Shown here piece by piece: positions 8,673 to 17,104 of a DNA stretch of 64,000 bases. The notes under the pieces are model-generated. The model did no database searches. It was not told the DNA's origin and was given only the letters and a program-made list of their open reading frames with translations. The stretch covers positions 124,001 through 188,000 of the forward strand of contig NZ_JAIUGX010000012.1 in assembly GCF_020164785.1 (NCBI RefSeq), written 5' to 3'. The stretch's first letter is position 1. Each line of letters begins with the position of its first letter. The stretch comes from Mesorhizobium sp. ES1-1 (GTDB lineage: Bacteria > Pseudomonadota > Alphaproteobacteria > Rhizobiales > Rhizobiaceae). The translations under genes and the position numbers were made by a program.

Positions 8673-9049
8673 CGCGATGTGACGTCCTATGTCAGCCGCT
8701 CCCGGCGGTACGCGGTATAGATGAAAACTCTTTAACCTGTCGTGGAAATTGCACAAGCCCAGCCAAGGCTTGTTGCAAATGTCGAAAGTTCCTTGCAATT
8801 CGGCACAAACGATTTCCCGAGATCGACGCGGCTACGATCTTGGCGCTCGCGAAACCTGGAGGCACACACAGATCCGAGTGCGGTTATTGCCGCATATGGC
8901 ACGTTGCAGCCTGAACCTAGATCGACCGGGCGCGGGCCCTTCACGTACTGCGCCAGACGGACCGGTCCAAAATCTTGCCTGCATTGCCGGTGCGCCAGAA
9001 ACGGCTGTGCAATGCCCACTAGGAGAGTATAAGGCAGGCGTTGACCGAC
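8673..9049. other. Intergenic region between divergent glycosyltransferase genes
   Basis: About 375 bases with no supported gene. It must hold both divergent promoters. A short inverted repeat CAAGCC...GGCTTG occurs near 8754-8772. Nothing else stands out. Confidence 0.35.
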
Positions 9050-9889
9050 ATGCCTCGAGATCTGATCGTGATTGCTCCCCCCCTTGCTAGAAAGCCTCGG
9101 CCGTCCTTCCGCAGGCGAATGTCACGATCACTGCATCTGCTCAAGATCAGAAGGTCGATCCAAGCTTCCTTGGTGCTGCACAACGACTGGTTCACCGACA
9201 ACGTTCCCTCATCACTCCTGATTGGCGCCTTGTGCCGACCCCACCAAGGCAGGCTCACCAGACCGGCTAACATGGATCTCTTGCTGATCCACAATCGGAC
9301 CGAACAGACTATCCTGGAAAAGAGCCTCGCTTACCTCGGGATCCTTGACCACGCAGTGGTCCGGCCTCACCTTCCCCACGGCGTCTGGCGAAACACTTAC
9401 AAGATACCGGCAGCTCTGCATTTCGCTGAAACCAGCACCAGCGAGTTCGTCTTCTGTATCGATGCCGACGATTCGGTCCTTATCGGCGACCCGCGCAAGG
9501 CCTTGGAACTTCTTGAGGACAGCGGCGGCGACATCCTGTTCTCGACCACCGGTCATGGCGACTATGACCTTATGCCCGACATCGGATTTCGTTTTTTGGC
9601 TGAAGCGGAAACTGCGGGCTGGGGGGCGTCTCACGACATCCATCTCAACGCCGGGGTCTATGTTGCCAGACGGCGCGTACTAGTCGAGTTCCTGCGGGCC
9701 GCAACTCGCTATGTCTCCGCGAACGAACCCATGTGGAGCGAGTATCGCCGTGCCATGAAGGCGCACCCTCTCGACCTTCCACCGTTTCCGTTTGCCTGCG
9801 GTTCGGAACAGAACATCTTCCGATTTATCTACCCGGCATTCAGCGCATCGGTCCGTCTGGATTATAATCGGCGCTTGGCATATCGCTGA
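9050..9889 (+). CDS. Putative glycosyltransferase resembling PLOD-type (GT25-like) domains
   Basis: A 279-residue protein from the ATG at 9050 (a TTG at 9041 adds three residues). The core EFVFCIDADDSVLIGDPRKALELL carries an acidic DxD motif near residue 140, followed by DILFSTTGHGDYDLMPDIGF and IHLNAGVYVARRRVLVEFL. This order resembles the glycosyltransferase domain of lysyl hydroxylase/PLOD-like and procollagen galactosyltransferase-like proteins. The acceptor and sugar are not predictable. It is transcribed away from the other glycan genes and is the last gene of the low-GC island before iorB. Confidence 0.6.
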   Translation: MPRDLIVIAPPLARKPRPSFRRRMSRSLHLLKIRRSIQASLVLHNDWFTDNVPSSLLIGALCRPHQGRLTRPANMDLLLIHNRTEQTILEKSLAYLGILDHAVVRPHLPHGVWRNTYKIPAALHFAETSTSEFVFCIDADDSVLIGDPRKALELLEDSGGDILFSTTGHGDYDLMPDIGFRFLAEAETAGWGASHDIHLNAGVYVARRRVLVEFLRAATRYVSANEPMWSEYRRAMKAHPLDLPPFPFACGSEQNIFRFIYPAFSASVRLDYNRRLAYR

Positions 9890-10070
9890 CCAGTATAACC
9901 AGAGCAAATCCTTATGAGAACCAACGTCTGAGGTAGAGCCTCCGCTTGATCAAATCAAACGCTCGCCTTGGCTCTCATCCAGATGCCGAGACCGAGCGCT
10001 GTTCCCGCAAGCTGTTCCGCTGCACGGTCCTGCGCCGTTGCCTCAGTCTGCGGCAGCCATCCAGCAGGAT

Positions 10071-11651
10071 TCAGCCCATCGGATCCGGCCCCAGCGTCGC
10101 CACGGTCTTCAGCGCACCGTCGAGCATGTCGCCCTTCTCGTCCTTCAGGGCCATCTCGCGCAGGCGGCGAAGCCAGTCGGCGGCATCCGCTCGGCCCTTG
10201 ACGAGATCGAGCGCCGACAGCACGCGGTCGAATTTCGACTGGGCGCGGACATGGGTGTCGCTGTAGCCCTTGATCAGACGGCGGCAGTTGAGGATCTCGA
10301 CGGCCAGCGCGTAATCTCGCGGGACGTAGCTGAGCGCCAGCGCATACCATCGGTCGAGATGCGCGATTTCGACCTTGTGGCGCAACAGGCTGCGACGCCA
10401 GCGGCGCAGGCCACCGATGAACCAGAGCGCGGCAAAGCCGGCAAGGCTGTCCGTGCGGATGCGTCGGCCATGGTTGATGCGGCGGTCGAGAAAGGCGGCG
10501 AGTTTCGGCCGGTTCTCGATGTACTTGCCCAGTCCCGCCGGCAGCGTGCCGCAGAACTCCTCGATGCGCGGATGGAAATATTCGGTCACCTGCAGGATCG
10601 AGCCGGGTTTGACGCCGACCTCGCGGCGCACCCGCCTGTCGCGCGTCGAGCGTGTCTTGAGATCGGCGACGCGGATCATGTCGTCGTAGCACAAGGCGTT
10701 GGCCAGATGCTTGGCGGCCGCGATCGACAGCGCATAGGCATGGCCGACGTTGTCCAGCGCCACGGCCTTGTCCAGCCGGTCGAGATACTCGCCGCCATAG
10801 GCGATGTCCTGGTAGTCGACCACCTTTCGCAGACCCAGAAGCGCCATGTCGCGCACCGGCTCCGGCAAGGCAACGACGCGTGCCGATAGTTGCTGCCAGC
10901 CTTGCATCAAGGCTTCCGGTCCGCTGACCGACCCGGCATTCGGAGTAGGTTCGACCACGTTGTGCAGGATGGCGCTTTGCGCCGGCGCGGGCGTGCCCCG
11001 CGTGCGGTCATAGGCGGCGCCGAAGGCGGCGAGGCTGGCTTTGACGCCCCGGCCGCCGGCACCGATCGCCTGCTCGTAGGTTTCGCGGGTGAAGGGCAGC
11101 GCGTCGGAGCCGGCCAGCGCGCCGAGCAGGCTGGCCGAGATCATCGAGCCGTTCTCGGCTGCGATCCTTTCCATGTCGAAAGCAATGAACCGCTTCGAGG
11201 CGGCTTCCGCCGTCGCGTGCACCTTGGATGACGACGCCCGGCCGTCGCCAGGCTCGATCTTTTCCGATACCGCTGCGATGCGGTGCGAGGACGCGATCAG
11301 CGTCGTGCGCTCGGGCGTGACGAAGCCGCGGATGATGGCGCGGCCGGCCTCCATCAATTCCGCCGCGATCAATATATCGACGTCGCCCTGCGCCGGCGAC
11401 AGCGCGAAGACCGGCAGCCGGCCGGTGTGGCGCGCCATCTCGATGTAGTAGATCGTGGCGCCGGTGCGCTGGGCGACCCCTGCGACTGAGGTCGATTGCG
11501 CGACATAGCCATTGCGTTCGGCGACGTCGGTGATCCAGTCGGCCAGCACGCCGCCGCCCTGGCCGCCGACGGCCAGCACCGCCAGCTTGATGACGCGCTC
11601 GTCATCCGCTGCACCCCGGCGGGCGCGCAATGGCGGGATGGCGTCAAGCAT
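10071..11651 (-). CDS. iorB: Indolepyruvate ferredoxin oxidoreductase, beta subunit family
   Basis: This 526-residue protein is the gamma/beta-type subunit of a 2-oxoacid:ferredoxin oxidoreductase. Residues 20-45 (VIKLAVLAVGGQGGGVLADWI) match the start of the pyruvate-ferredoxin oxidoreductase gamma domain, and GVAQRTGATIYYIEM follows. The C-terminal 300 residues form the extra domain seen in the longer proteobacterial IorB form (DUF6537-like). With IorA it converts an aryl 2-oxoacid plus CoA to an acyl-CoA, CO2 and reduced ferredoxin. The start overlaps the iorA stop by eight bases, so they are coupled. In this cluster I suspect isatinate as substrate (see findings). It is the last gene of the five-gene leftward operon. 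Confidence 0.9.
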   Translation of the reverse strand: MLDAIPPLRARRGAADDERVIKLAVLAVGGQGGGVLADWITDVAERNGYVAQSTSVAGVAQRTGATIYYIEMARHTGRLPVFALSPAQGDVDILIAAELMEAGRAIIRGFVTPERTTLIASSHRIAAVSEKIEPGDGRASSSKVHATAEAASKRFIAFDMERIAAENGSMISASLLGALAGSDALPFTRETYEQAIGAGGRGVKASLAAFGAAYDRTRGTPAPAQSAILHNVVEPTPNAGSVSGPEALMQGWQQLSARVVALPEPVRDMALLGLRKVVDYQDIAYGGEYLDRLDKAVALDNVGHAYALSIAAAKHLANALCYDDMIRVADLKTRSTRDRRVRREVGVKPGSILQVTEYFHPRIEEFCGTLPAGLGKYIENRPKLAAFLDRRINHGRRIRTDSLAGFAALWFIGGLRRWRRSLLRHKVEIAHLDRWYALALSYVPRDYALAVEILNCRRLIKGYSDTHVRAQSKFDRVLSALDLVKGRADAADWLRRLREMALKDEKGDMLDGALKTVATLGPDPMG

Positions 11652-13797
11652 CGGCGAAGGTCAGGCGCCGGCTCTCGCGGCGGCGCTGCAGCAGGCCGAT
11701 GGCGGCGCGGCGCGCAGTTTCCACGAAGCGGTCCCAGCGGCCCGGATTGTGCACGACATCGGCGCGGTAGAAGGACGGACACAGCACCGCCGCATCGGCC
11801 ACCTCGCCGCAATTGCCGCAGCCGACGCAGTTCTGGTCGATTGATGCCACCGGATCGTCGCGCAGCGGGTCGTCGAGTGACTTGACCGAGAGAGACGGGC
11901 AACCCGACAGCCGCATGCAGGCATGATCGCCGGTGCAGATGTCCTCGTCGACGCCGAACTTCGGCTTGACGACGCGTTCGCCGCCCTTGATCGCCTTGTC
12001 GATCAGCGGCTTTTCGCGGCGCTGGCGGTTGAGCATGCACTCGGACGAGGCGACGATGACCTTCGGACCCTTCTCCTCGGTCGTCAGCGCCTCGCGCAGC
12101 GTGTCCTGCATCTTGCCGACATCATAGGTTCGGTCGACATGGCGCAGCCACTTGACGCCCATCCCCTTCACCGCCTCGGTGATCGGATGTTTGGTCGACT
12201 TGGTCTTGTTGCCGGCGCGGGATGAGAGAATATCCTGCCCCCCGGTCGCGGCGGAATAGAAATTGTCGACGATGACGATGACGCCGTCATTCTTGTTGAA
12301 GACCGCATTGCCGATCGAGGAGGTGAGGCCGTTGTGCCAGAACCCCCCATCGCCGACGAAGGAGATCGAGCGGCGCTTTGCCTCGGGCGAATTGAAAGCC
12401 GACGCCGAGGCCGGACCCAGACCATAGCCCATGGTGGTGGCGCCGAGTTCGAAAGGCGGCATGATCGAGAACAAATGGCAGCCGATGTCGGAAGCGATAT
12501 GATGCTTGCCGAGTTCCTGCTCGACCAGTTTGGTGGCAGCAAAGATCGGCCGCTCCGGGCAGCCAATGCAGAAGCCGGGCGGCCTGCCGGGCACGACATT
12601 GATCAAATCGGCCGTGTCGACGCCATCGCCGACCTTGTTGGGCGCCCGCACTTCGCCCGGCAGGAGATGCGGCGCCTCGGCGCGCAGGAAGCTGCCGATG
12701 CCGTCGAGCATGATTTGGCCGGTATATTCGCCGGCCATCGGCAGATACTCCTTGCCGACCAGCCTGGCGCCGCGGCCGGCCTTGTGCAGCATCGAAGCAA
12801 AGGCCTGCTCGATGTAGTTGGGCTGGCCTTCCTCGACCACCAGCACCGCCTGCTTGCCTTCGCAGAAGCTGAGGAACTCGTCATCGATCAGCGGATAGAC
12901 GGCATTGAGCACGTAGAGCGGGACATCCGTGTCGCCATAAATGTCGGCGAGGCCGAGACGCTGAAGCGCACGAATGACCGCATTGTACATGCCGCCCTGC
13001 ATGACGACGCCGACCGAGCCATGGTCAGAACCGAAGAATTCGTTGATCTTGTTGTTGCGGATGAAGTCGACGGCCGCCGGCCAGCGCTTCTGCACCTTTT
13101 CCTTCTCGTGCAGGAAGGAGGCCGGCGGCAGCACAATGCGGCCGGTGTCGCGACGCGGCGCGTCGAGCGCATCGGCCACCGTCATCGGCGGCCGCTTATT
13201 GTCCTTGGCGATGAAGTGGCCATGAACGTGGCAGCAGCGGATGCGCACCTGCAGCATGACCGGCGTGTTGGATATCTCCGACAGCTCGAAACCGTCCTCC
13301 ACCGCCTTGACGATCGAAGGCAGGTTGGGGCGCGGGTCGAGCAGCCAGACCTGGCTCTTCATGGCGAAGGCGTGGCTGCGCTCCTGCATGATCGAGGAGC
13401 CCTCGCCATAATCCTCGCCGACAATGATCAGCGCGCCGCCGGTGACGCCGCCGGAGGCGAGATTGGCCAGCGCATCCGAAGCGACGTTGGTGCCGACGGT
13501 GGACTTGAAGGTCGCGGCGCCACGGATGGGGTAGTGCACCGAGGCGGCGAGCATCGCCGTCGCAGTGGCCTCCGAGGCACTGGCTTCGAAATGCACGCCA
13601 AGTTCGCCCAGAATATCCTGGGCGTCGGCCAGCACATCCATCAGATGGCTGATCGGTGCGCCCTGATAGCCGCCGACATAGCCGACACCGCATTGCAGGA
13701 GCGCCTTGGTGATAGCGAGGATGCCTTCGCCGGAAAACTCTTCGCCGGCGCCCAGCCGGAGCTTTTCGACTTCCTTGGCAAAAGACCGTTCGGCCAT
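11644..13797 (-). CDS. iorA: Indolepyruvate ferredoxin oxidoreductase, alpha subunit
   Basis: A 717-residue thiamine-diphosphate enzyme. The N-terminal half holds the pyrimidine-binding domain (GAATFKSTVGTNVASDALANL). The C-terminal half holds the ThDP motif GDGGFWHNGLTSSIGNAVFN...IVDNFYS. The last 110 residues carry two iron-sulfur cysteine sets, CTGDHACMRLSGCPS and CVGCGNCGEVADAAVLCPS; the first departs from the usual CxxCxxC spacing. It decarboxylates aryl 2-oxoacids and passes electrons to ferredoxin. It follows the MarR gene by 45 bases and overlaps iorB. Placing iorAB with a cyclase/isatin hydrolase-like gene and a MarR regulator suggests an inducible catabolic use. Confidence 0.93.
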   Translation of the reverse strand: MAERSFAKEVEKLRLGAGEEFSGEGILAITKALLQCGVGYVGGYQGAPISHLMDVLADAQDILGELGVHFEASASEATATAMLAASVHYPIRGAATFKSTVGTNVASDALANLASGGVTGGALIIVGEDYGEGSSIMQERSHAFAMKSQVWLLDPRPNLPSIVKAVEDGFELSEISNTPVMLQVRIRCCHVHGHFIAKDNKRPPMTVADALDAPRRDTGRIVLPPASFLHEKEKVQKRWPAAVDFIRNNKINEFFGSDHGSVGVVMQGGMYNAVIRALQRLGLADIYGDTDVPLYVLNAVYPLIDDEFLSFCEGKQAVLVVEEGQPNYIEQAFASMLHKAGRGARLVGKEYLPMAGEYTGQIMLDGIGSFLRAEAPHLLPGEVRAPNKVGDGVDTADLINVVPGRPPGFCIGCPERPIFAATKLVEQELGKHHIASDIGCHLFSIMPPFELGATTMGYGLGPASASAFNSPEAKRRSISFVGDGGFWHNGLTSSIGNAVFNKNDGVIVIVDNFYSAATGGQDILSSRAGNKTKSTKHPITEAVKGMGVKWLRHVDRTYDVGKMQDTLREALTTEEKGPKVIVASSECMLNRQRREKPLIDKAIKGGERVVKPKFGVDEDICTGDHACMRLSGCPSLSVKSLDDPLRDDPVASIDQNCVGCGNCGEVADAAVLCPSFYRADVVHNPGRWDRFVETARRAAIGLLQRRRESRRLTFADA

Positions 13798-13842
13798 TGT
13801 TTCTTTCCTTCCGTTACCGCCAATTGCCGGCGGCGCGTAGGT

Positions 13843-14325
13843 CTAGATGTCGTGCTTGCGAATATTGTTGAGCATCTTCAGGAGCGTGGCGATGAGCGTG
13901 GCATATTCGGCATCGTCGATGTCTTCGAACATCGCCTCGAACGCGTCATGCATGGCCGGCCAGGCGCGCGTGAACTCGGCGCGGCCATCGTCGGTCAGGA
14001 ACACATGGCGGATACGGCTGTCCGTGACGCCTTGTTCGCGCCGCACGAGGCCCTGGCCCTCGAGCGTGTCCAGCGTGCGGCTCAAGGTTGACTGTTCGAT
14101 CACGGTGTAGACGGCGAGGTCGTTGACGGTGATCCCGTCCGTGACCGACAGCACGGCCAGCGTGCGGACCTGAGGAATGGTCAGGCCCTGCTTGCGGAAA
14201 TCGTTGCGCAACGTGGCGTTGTAGCGGCCCATGATGCGGTTCATCAGATAGGGCGCGAATTGCTGCAGGCCGATTTGGCCGAGGGTCGAAATGCGCTGGC
14301 GCCTTTCCGCGAGCTTTTGCTCCAT
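13843..14325 (-). CDS. MarR family transcriptional regulator
   Basis: This is a 160-residue winged-helix regulator. QGLTIPQVRTLAVLSVTDGITVNDLAVYTVIEQSTLSRTLDTLEGQGLVRREQ is the MarR DNA-binding core, with the recognition helix around SRTLDTLE and the wing at DSRIRHVFLTDDG. The ATG at 14325 shares its A with the TGA of the FAD oxidoreductase gene; a longer upstream frame lies inside that gene and is rejected. MarR proteins of aromatic catabolism are usually repressors released by an aromatic acid or its CoA thioester. It is one of two MarR genes in the supercluster and a candidate reader of the palindrome TTTYAAGCWTRAAA. Confidence 0.9.
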   Translation of the reverse strand: MEQKLAERRQRISTLGQIGLQQFAPYLMNRIMGRYNATLRNDFRKQGLTIPQVRTLAVLSVTDGITVNDLAVYTVIEQSTLSRTLDTLEGQGLVRREQGVTDSRIRHVFLTDDGRAEFTRAWPAMHDAFEAMFEDIDDAEYATLIATLLKMLNNIRKHDI

Positions 14326-15896
14326 CAAAGTCTCCCCGCCAGCAAGAACCCCGAGCCGCCGCCGAGGCCGGCGCCCGGATGGGTAGAGGCGCCGATATGG
14401 TAGAGGCCCTTGATGCCGGTCTGATGGTTGCGGCTGGTCTTGAACGGCCGCCACAGGAAGGACTGGTCGATGGTCGAGGAGCCGCCATAGGGGTCGCCGC
14501 CGACCAGATTGATGTTCATCGCTTCGAGATCGGCCGGCGAATAGGCGCGGCGCGCGATGACGCTGTCCTTGAAGTCGTCGATATGACCGGCGAGGATGTC
14601 TTCGGCACGATCGGCATAGGCCTCGCGCAACGCTTCGGTCCAACGTCCATCGGCAGGTGCCTGCAGCTTGCCTGCTGCATCGCCGTTGATGTGGCGGGGC
14701 GCCTCGGGCAGTTGCAGCCACAGGATCGCCTTGCCGGGCGGACAGCGCGACGGGTCGAGTGCATGCGGCTGGCCGACGCAGATGGTCGGCACTTCCGGCA
14801 GCATGCCGCGCGCGGCCTCGTTGCAGGACTTCGACACGCCGTCCAGTCCGGGCGTCAGATGCAGCAGGGCCGCCTTGTCCAAGCCATCACCGCGCCAGGA
14901 CGGCGGCTTGTCGAGAGCATAGTGGATCTGGAAATTGCCTTTGCCGTAGCGGTATGTCCGCGCTGCCTCGACGTCGTCCCTGGGAGCGTCGTTGCCAAGC
15001 AGCCGGCCATAAAGTTGCGTCGGCGTCACCGAGCAGATGACGCTCTTGTTCGCTGAGATGGTCTCGCCCGACGCCAGCCTGACGCCCGTCGCGCGACCGC
15101 CGCCCTGCACGATCGACGCAACATCGGCTGATGTGCGGATGTCGCCGCCACGTTCGCGGATCAGGGCCTCGAAAGCCGCCAGCAGGTTCTTCGCGCCTCC
15201 CTTTACGATAGGCGCGCCAGCGGCTTCGAGCGCGAAGGCGATGACCTTGGCGATCTGGCCGGAGAACGCATCTTCCGGGCCCAGACCTGCATGCAGCACC
15301 CAGGGCGCCCAGAGCGCCTTGACGGTATCGGACTGGTAGGTGGTTTCAAGCCAGCCGCGCGCCGGCACCAGCGCTTCGCCAAGGAACGCCGCGAGGCCAC
15401 GCGGGCTCCGCCGCCAGGCGTCGCCGGCCAGCAGCTTCGCCGTCGGATATGACCAAAGGGCACCACCGAGCAGGCCGAACAGCAGGCCGGCATTGCGTTC
15501 GATGCCACCGACATCGCGTGCATGGCTATCACCATCGCCAGAAGCGATCGCGTTGAGCGCGGCGACGTTGGCGGCACGGTCGGTACGCAATATGGCATGG
15601 CTGCCGTCGGGCGTGAGTACGCCGGTCGGTGTGTCGGTGTGGCAGAACTCCAGGCCATGGCGGGCAAGATCGCCGCCAAGAGCCGCAAAGGCAGGCGAGG
15701 TGATGAACAGCACGAAAGTCGTCGCCATCACGTCATGGATGAAGCCGGGGGCCGTGATCTCCTCGGTACGCATGCAGCCGCCGATGCGATCGTTGCGCTC
15801 GAGGACGAGCACGCGCGCGCCCTTGCCGCCCAGCATCGCGGCGCAGACAAGCGCGTTGATGCCGCTGCCGACGATGATGTGATCGGGGGCGGTCAT
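14325..15896 (-). CDS. FAD-dependent oxidoreductase of the phytoene desaturase-like family (copy 1)
   Basis: This 523-residue flavoprotein belongs to the COG1233 group. The dinucleotide-binding loop IIVGSGINALVCAAML is at the N-terminus, followed by RVLVLERNDRIGGCMRTEEI. The C-terminal FAD-binding block is GIKGLYHIGASTHPGAGLGGGSGFLLAGRL. Such enzymes desaturate or oxidise hydrophobic substrates; the substrate here is unknown. A paralog of nearly the same length (17105-18679) sits in the divergent operon, sharing the PGFIHD/PGFRHD block and NLVGGDPYGG/NLVGGDQICG near the C-terminus. The gene lies between the cyclase and MarR genes and is separated from the former by a palindromic repeat element. 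Confidence 0.85.
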   Translation of the reverse strand: MTAPDHIIVGSGINALVCAAMLGGKGARVLVLERNDRIGGCMRTEEITAPGFIHDVMATTFVLFITSPAFAALGGDLARHGLEFCHTDTPTGVLTPDGSHAILRTDRAANVAALNAIASGDGDSHARDVGGIERNAGLLFGLLGGALWSYPTAKLLAGDAWRRSPRGLAAFLGEALVPARGWLETTYQSDTVKALWAPWVLHAGLGPEDAFSGQIAKVIAFALEAAGAPIVKGGAKNLLAAFEALIRERGGDIRTSADVASIVQGGGRATGVRLASGETISANKSVICSVTPTQLYGRLLGNDAPRDDVEAARTYRYGKGNFQIHYALDKPPSWRGDGLDKAALLHLTPGLDGVSKSCNEAARGMLPEVPTICVGQPHALDPSRCPPGKAILWLQLPEAPRHINGDAAGKLQAPADGRWTEALREAYADRAEDILAGHIDDFKDSVIARRAYSPADLEAMNINLVGGDPYGGSSTIDQSFLWRPFKTSRNHQTGIKGLYHIGASTHPGAGLGGGSGFLLAGRL

Positions 15897-15949
15897 TGGT
15901 GGACGCCTTTGGGCAGCGGGGACGCTTGCGAGGTCAGCCCTCTACGGCG

Positions 15950-16103
15950 CCCCCCTCTGTCCTGCCGGACATCTCCCCCACGAGTGGGGAGATCGGATAC
16001 AATCTGGGCCTTCGCCAATTTTCTATGTCGCAAGAAAGGAGCCGTCGCGGAGGCTGCCAATCTCCCCCCAAGTGGGGGAGATGTCCGGCAGGACAGAGGG
16101 GCG
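15950..16103. repeat. Palindromic intergenic repeat element, copy 1 (RIME/MITE-like)
   Basis: About 150 bases flanked by near-perfect inverted arms of roughly 30 bases. The left arm starts ccccctctgtcctgccgg at 15951 and the right arm ends ccggcaggacagagggg at 16101. Each arm contains its own short hairpin (ctcccccacgagtggggag and tccccccaagtgggggaga). The centre contains ttcgccaatt. A second copy with the same arms and the same ttcgccaat core is at 29301-29456. It lies within the cyclase-FAD oxidoreductase operon, so it would be transcribed and fold into a strong hairpin. Confidence 0.85.
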
Positions 16104-16192
16104 TGAGCGCCAGCGCTGCAAGGCTGCCACACTTCACCCGCCATCAACCCATCGCCTGCCCGCATGATCTTCTCCCGAAGACCCATTCCGCT

Positions 16193-16984
16193 CTATCTAC
16201 CCGAAACCAGCGCCAGGGCGCGGATCGGGCTGCCGGTGCCATGCTCGATCTTGAGCGGCGCGGCGATCAGGATCGCCCCTTTCGGCGGCAGCTGGTCGAG
16301 GTTGCAGAGGCTGGCGAGGCCGTAGCGATTGGCCTTGTGCATCAGTGTGTGCGCCGGGAATGGCGGTTCCATGCCGCCGGCCTTTCCGGCATCGGTGCCG
16401 ATCGTCTCGGAACCCCAGCCCTTGATGTCCTTGCTGATCAGGAACTGGATGGCTTCGGCCGTCGGGCCGGGCGTGTGCGGGCCGGTCTCATTGGCGTTGA
16501 GGAACTCGGCCTCCGAACCGTTGCGCTTGTACCAGTCGGTGCGCATCACCACCCACTCTCCGGCATTGATGGCGCCGTGCTCGGCTTCCCAGGCCTTGAT
16601 ATGGTCGACGGTGAGCAGGAAATCGGGGTCTGCCGCGGCTTCCTTGGAGCAGTCGATGACGTTGACCGGGCCGACGAAGTTCTGGGCCGGAATGGTGTCG
16701 GTGGCGCCGTCGGGATAATCCTTGCCGCTGATCCAATGCTGAGGCGCATCGAAATGCGTGCCCGAATGCTCGCCGAGCTTCAGCCAGTTCCACGCCCACC
16801 AGGGACCGTTCTTGTCGTAACGCGAGATGTTGTGGATCTCGACTTTCGGCGTGTCGACGGCGAGTTCCGGCGGCAGCTTGATCAGCGGCGTGTCGGGCCC
16901 AAGCGGGGCTGAAAGGTCGACCACCTTGATGGCGCCCGACAGCAGCTGGCCGGCGACTTCGCCGAGGAGTTCCTGGGTGTCCAT
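16193..16984 (-). CDS. Cyclase family metal-dependent hydrolase, isatin hydrolase/kynurenine formamidase-like
   Basis: A 263-residue protein of the cyclase family (PF04199). The metal-binding motif EHSGTHFDAPQHW lies near residues 71-83, with later ligand regions around VVMRTDWYKR and GGMEPPFPAHTLMHKANRYG. Members hydrolyse amides such as N-formylkynurenine and isatin. The neighbouring iorAB and a 2-aminobenzoyl-CoA-type monooxygenase favour isatin hydrolysis to isatinate, but sequence alone does not settle the substrate. It is the first gene of the leftward operon, and the divergent promoter region at 16985-17104 contains the shared palindrome. Confidence 0.8.
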   Translation of the reverse strand: MDTQELLGEVAGQLLSGAIKVVDLSAPLGPDTPLIKLPPELAVDTPKVEIHNISRYDKNGPWWAWNWLKLGEHSGTHFDAPQHWISGKDYPDGATDTIPAQNFVGPVNVIDCSKEAAADPDFLLTVDHIKAWEAEHGAINAGEWVVMRTDWYKRNGSEAEFLNANETGPHTPGPTAEAIQFLISKDIKGWGSETIGTDAGKAGGMEPPFPAHTLMHKANRYGLASLCNLDQLPPKGAILIAAPLKIEHGTGSPIRALALVSGR

Positions 16985-17073
16985 TTTTTCTTGTTCCCTC
17001 TTTCGCGGTGATGATCAAGGCTCGTCTCGGCCCTTAATATCGCACTAGACGAAAACATATGCATCTGCAATTA

Positions 17074-17089
17074 TCTTTAAGCATAAAGA
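17074..17089. promoter_or_regulatory. Palindromic operator, site A (TCTTTAAGCATAAAGA)
   Basis: A 16-base near-palindrome in the divergent region between the cyclase gene (start 16984, minus) and the second FAD oxidoreductase (start 17105, plus). It matches TTTYAAGCWTRAAA, also present at 24711, 32239 and 33121. Its place 15 bases before the GTG start suggests repression of at least the rightward gene. A MarR-type regulator from this cluster is the likely binder; that is an inference. Confidence 0.65.
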
Positions 17090-17104
17090 AAATGGGAACG
17101 GGGT

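Noticed and set aside
9890..10070. Right-hand attachment repeat of the tRNA-Thr island
   Set aside because: I compared this gap with the tRNA 3' end and saw no repeat of useful length.
12334..14091. Plus-strand frame of 585 residues opposite iorA
   Set aside because: Antisense to iorA and the MarR gene, both with clear motifs.
15950..16103. CRISPR array or insertion sequence at the palindromic repeats
   Set aside because: There is no regular spacer-repeat array, no transposase frame, and the arms form one large inverted repeat.
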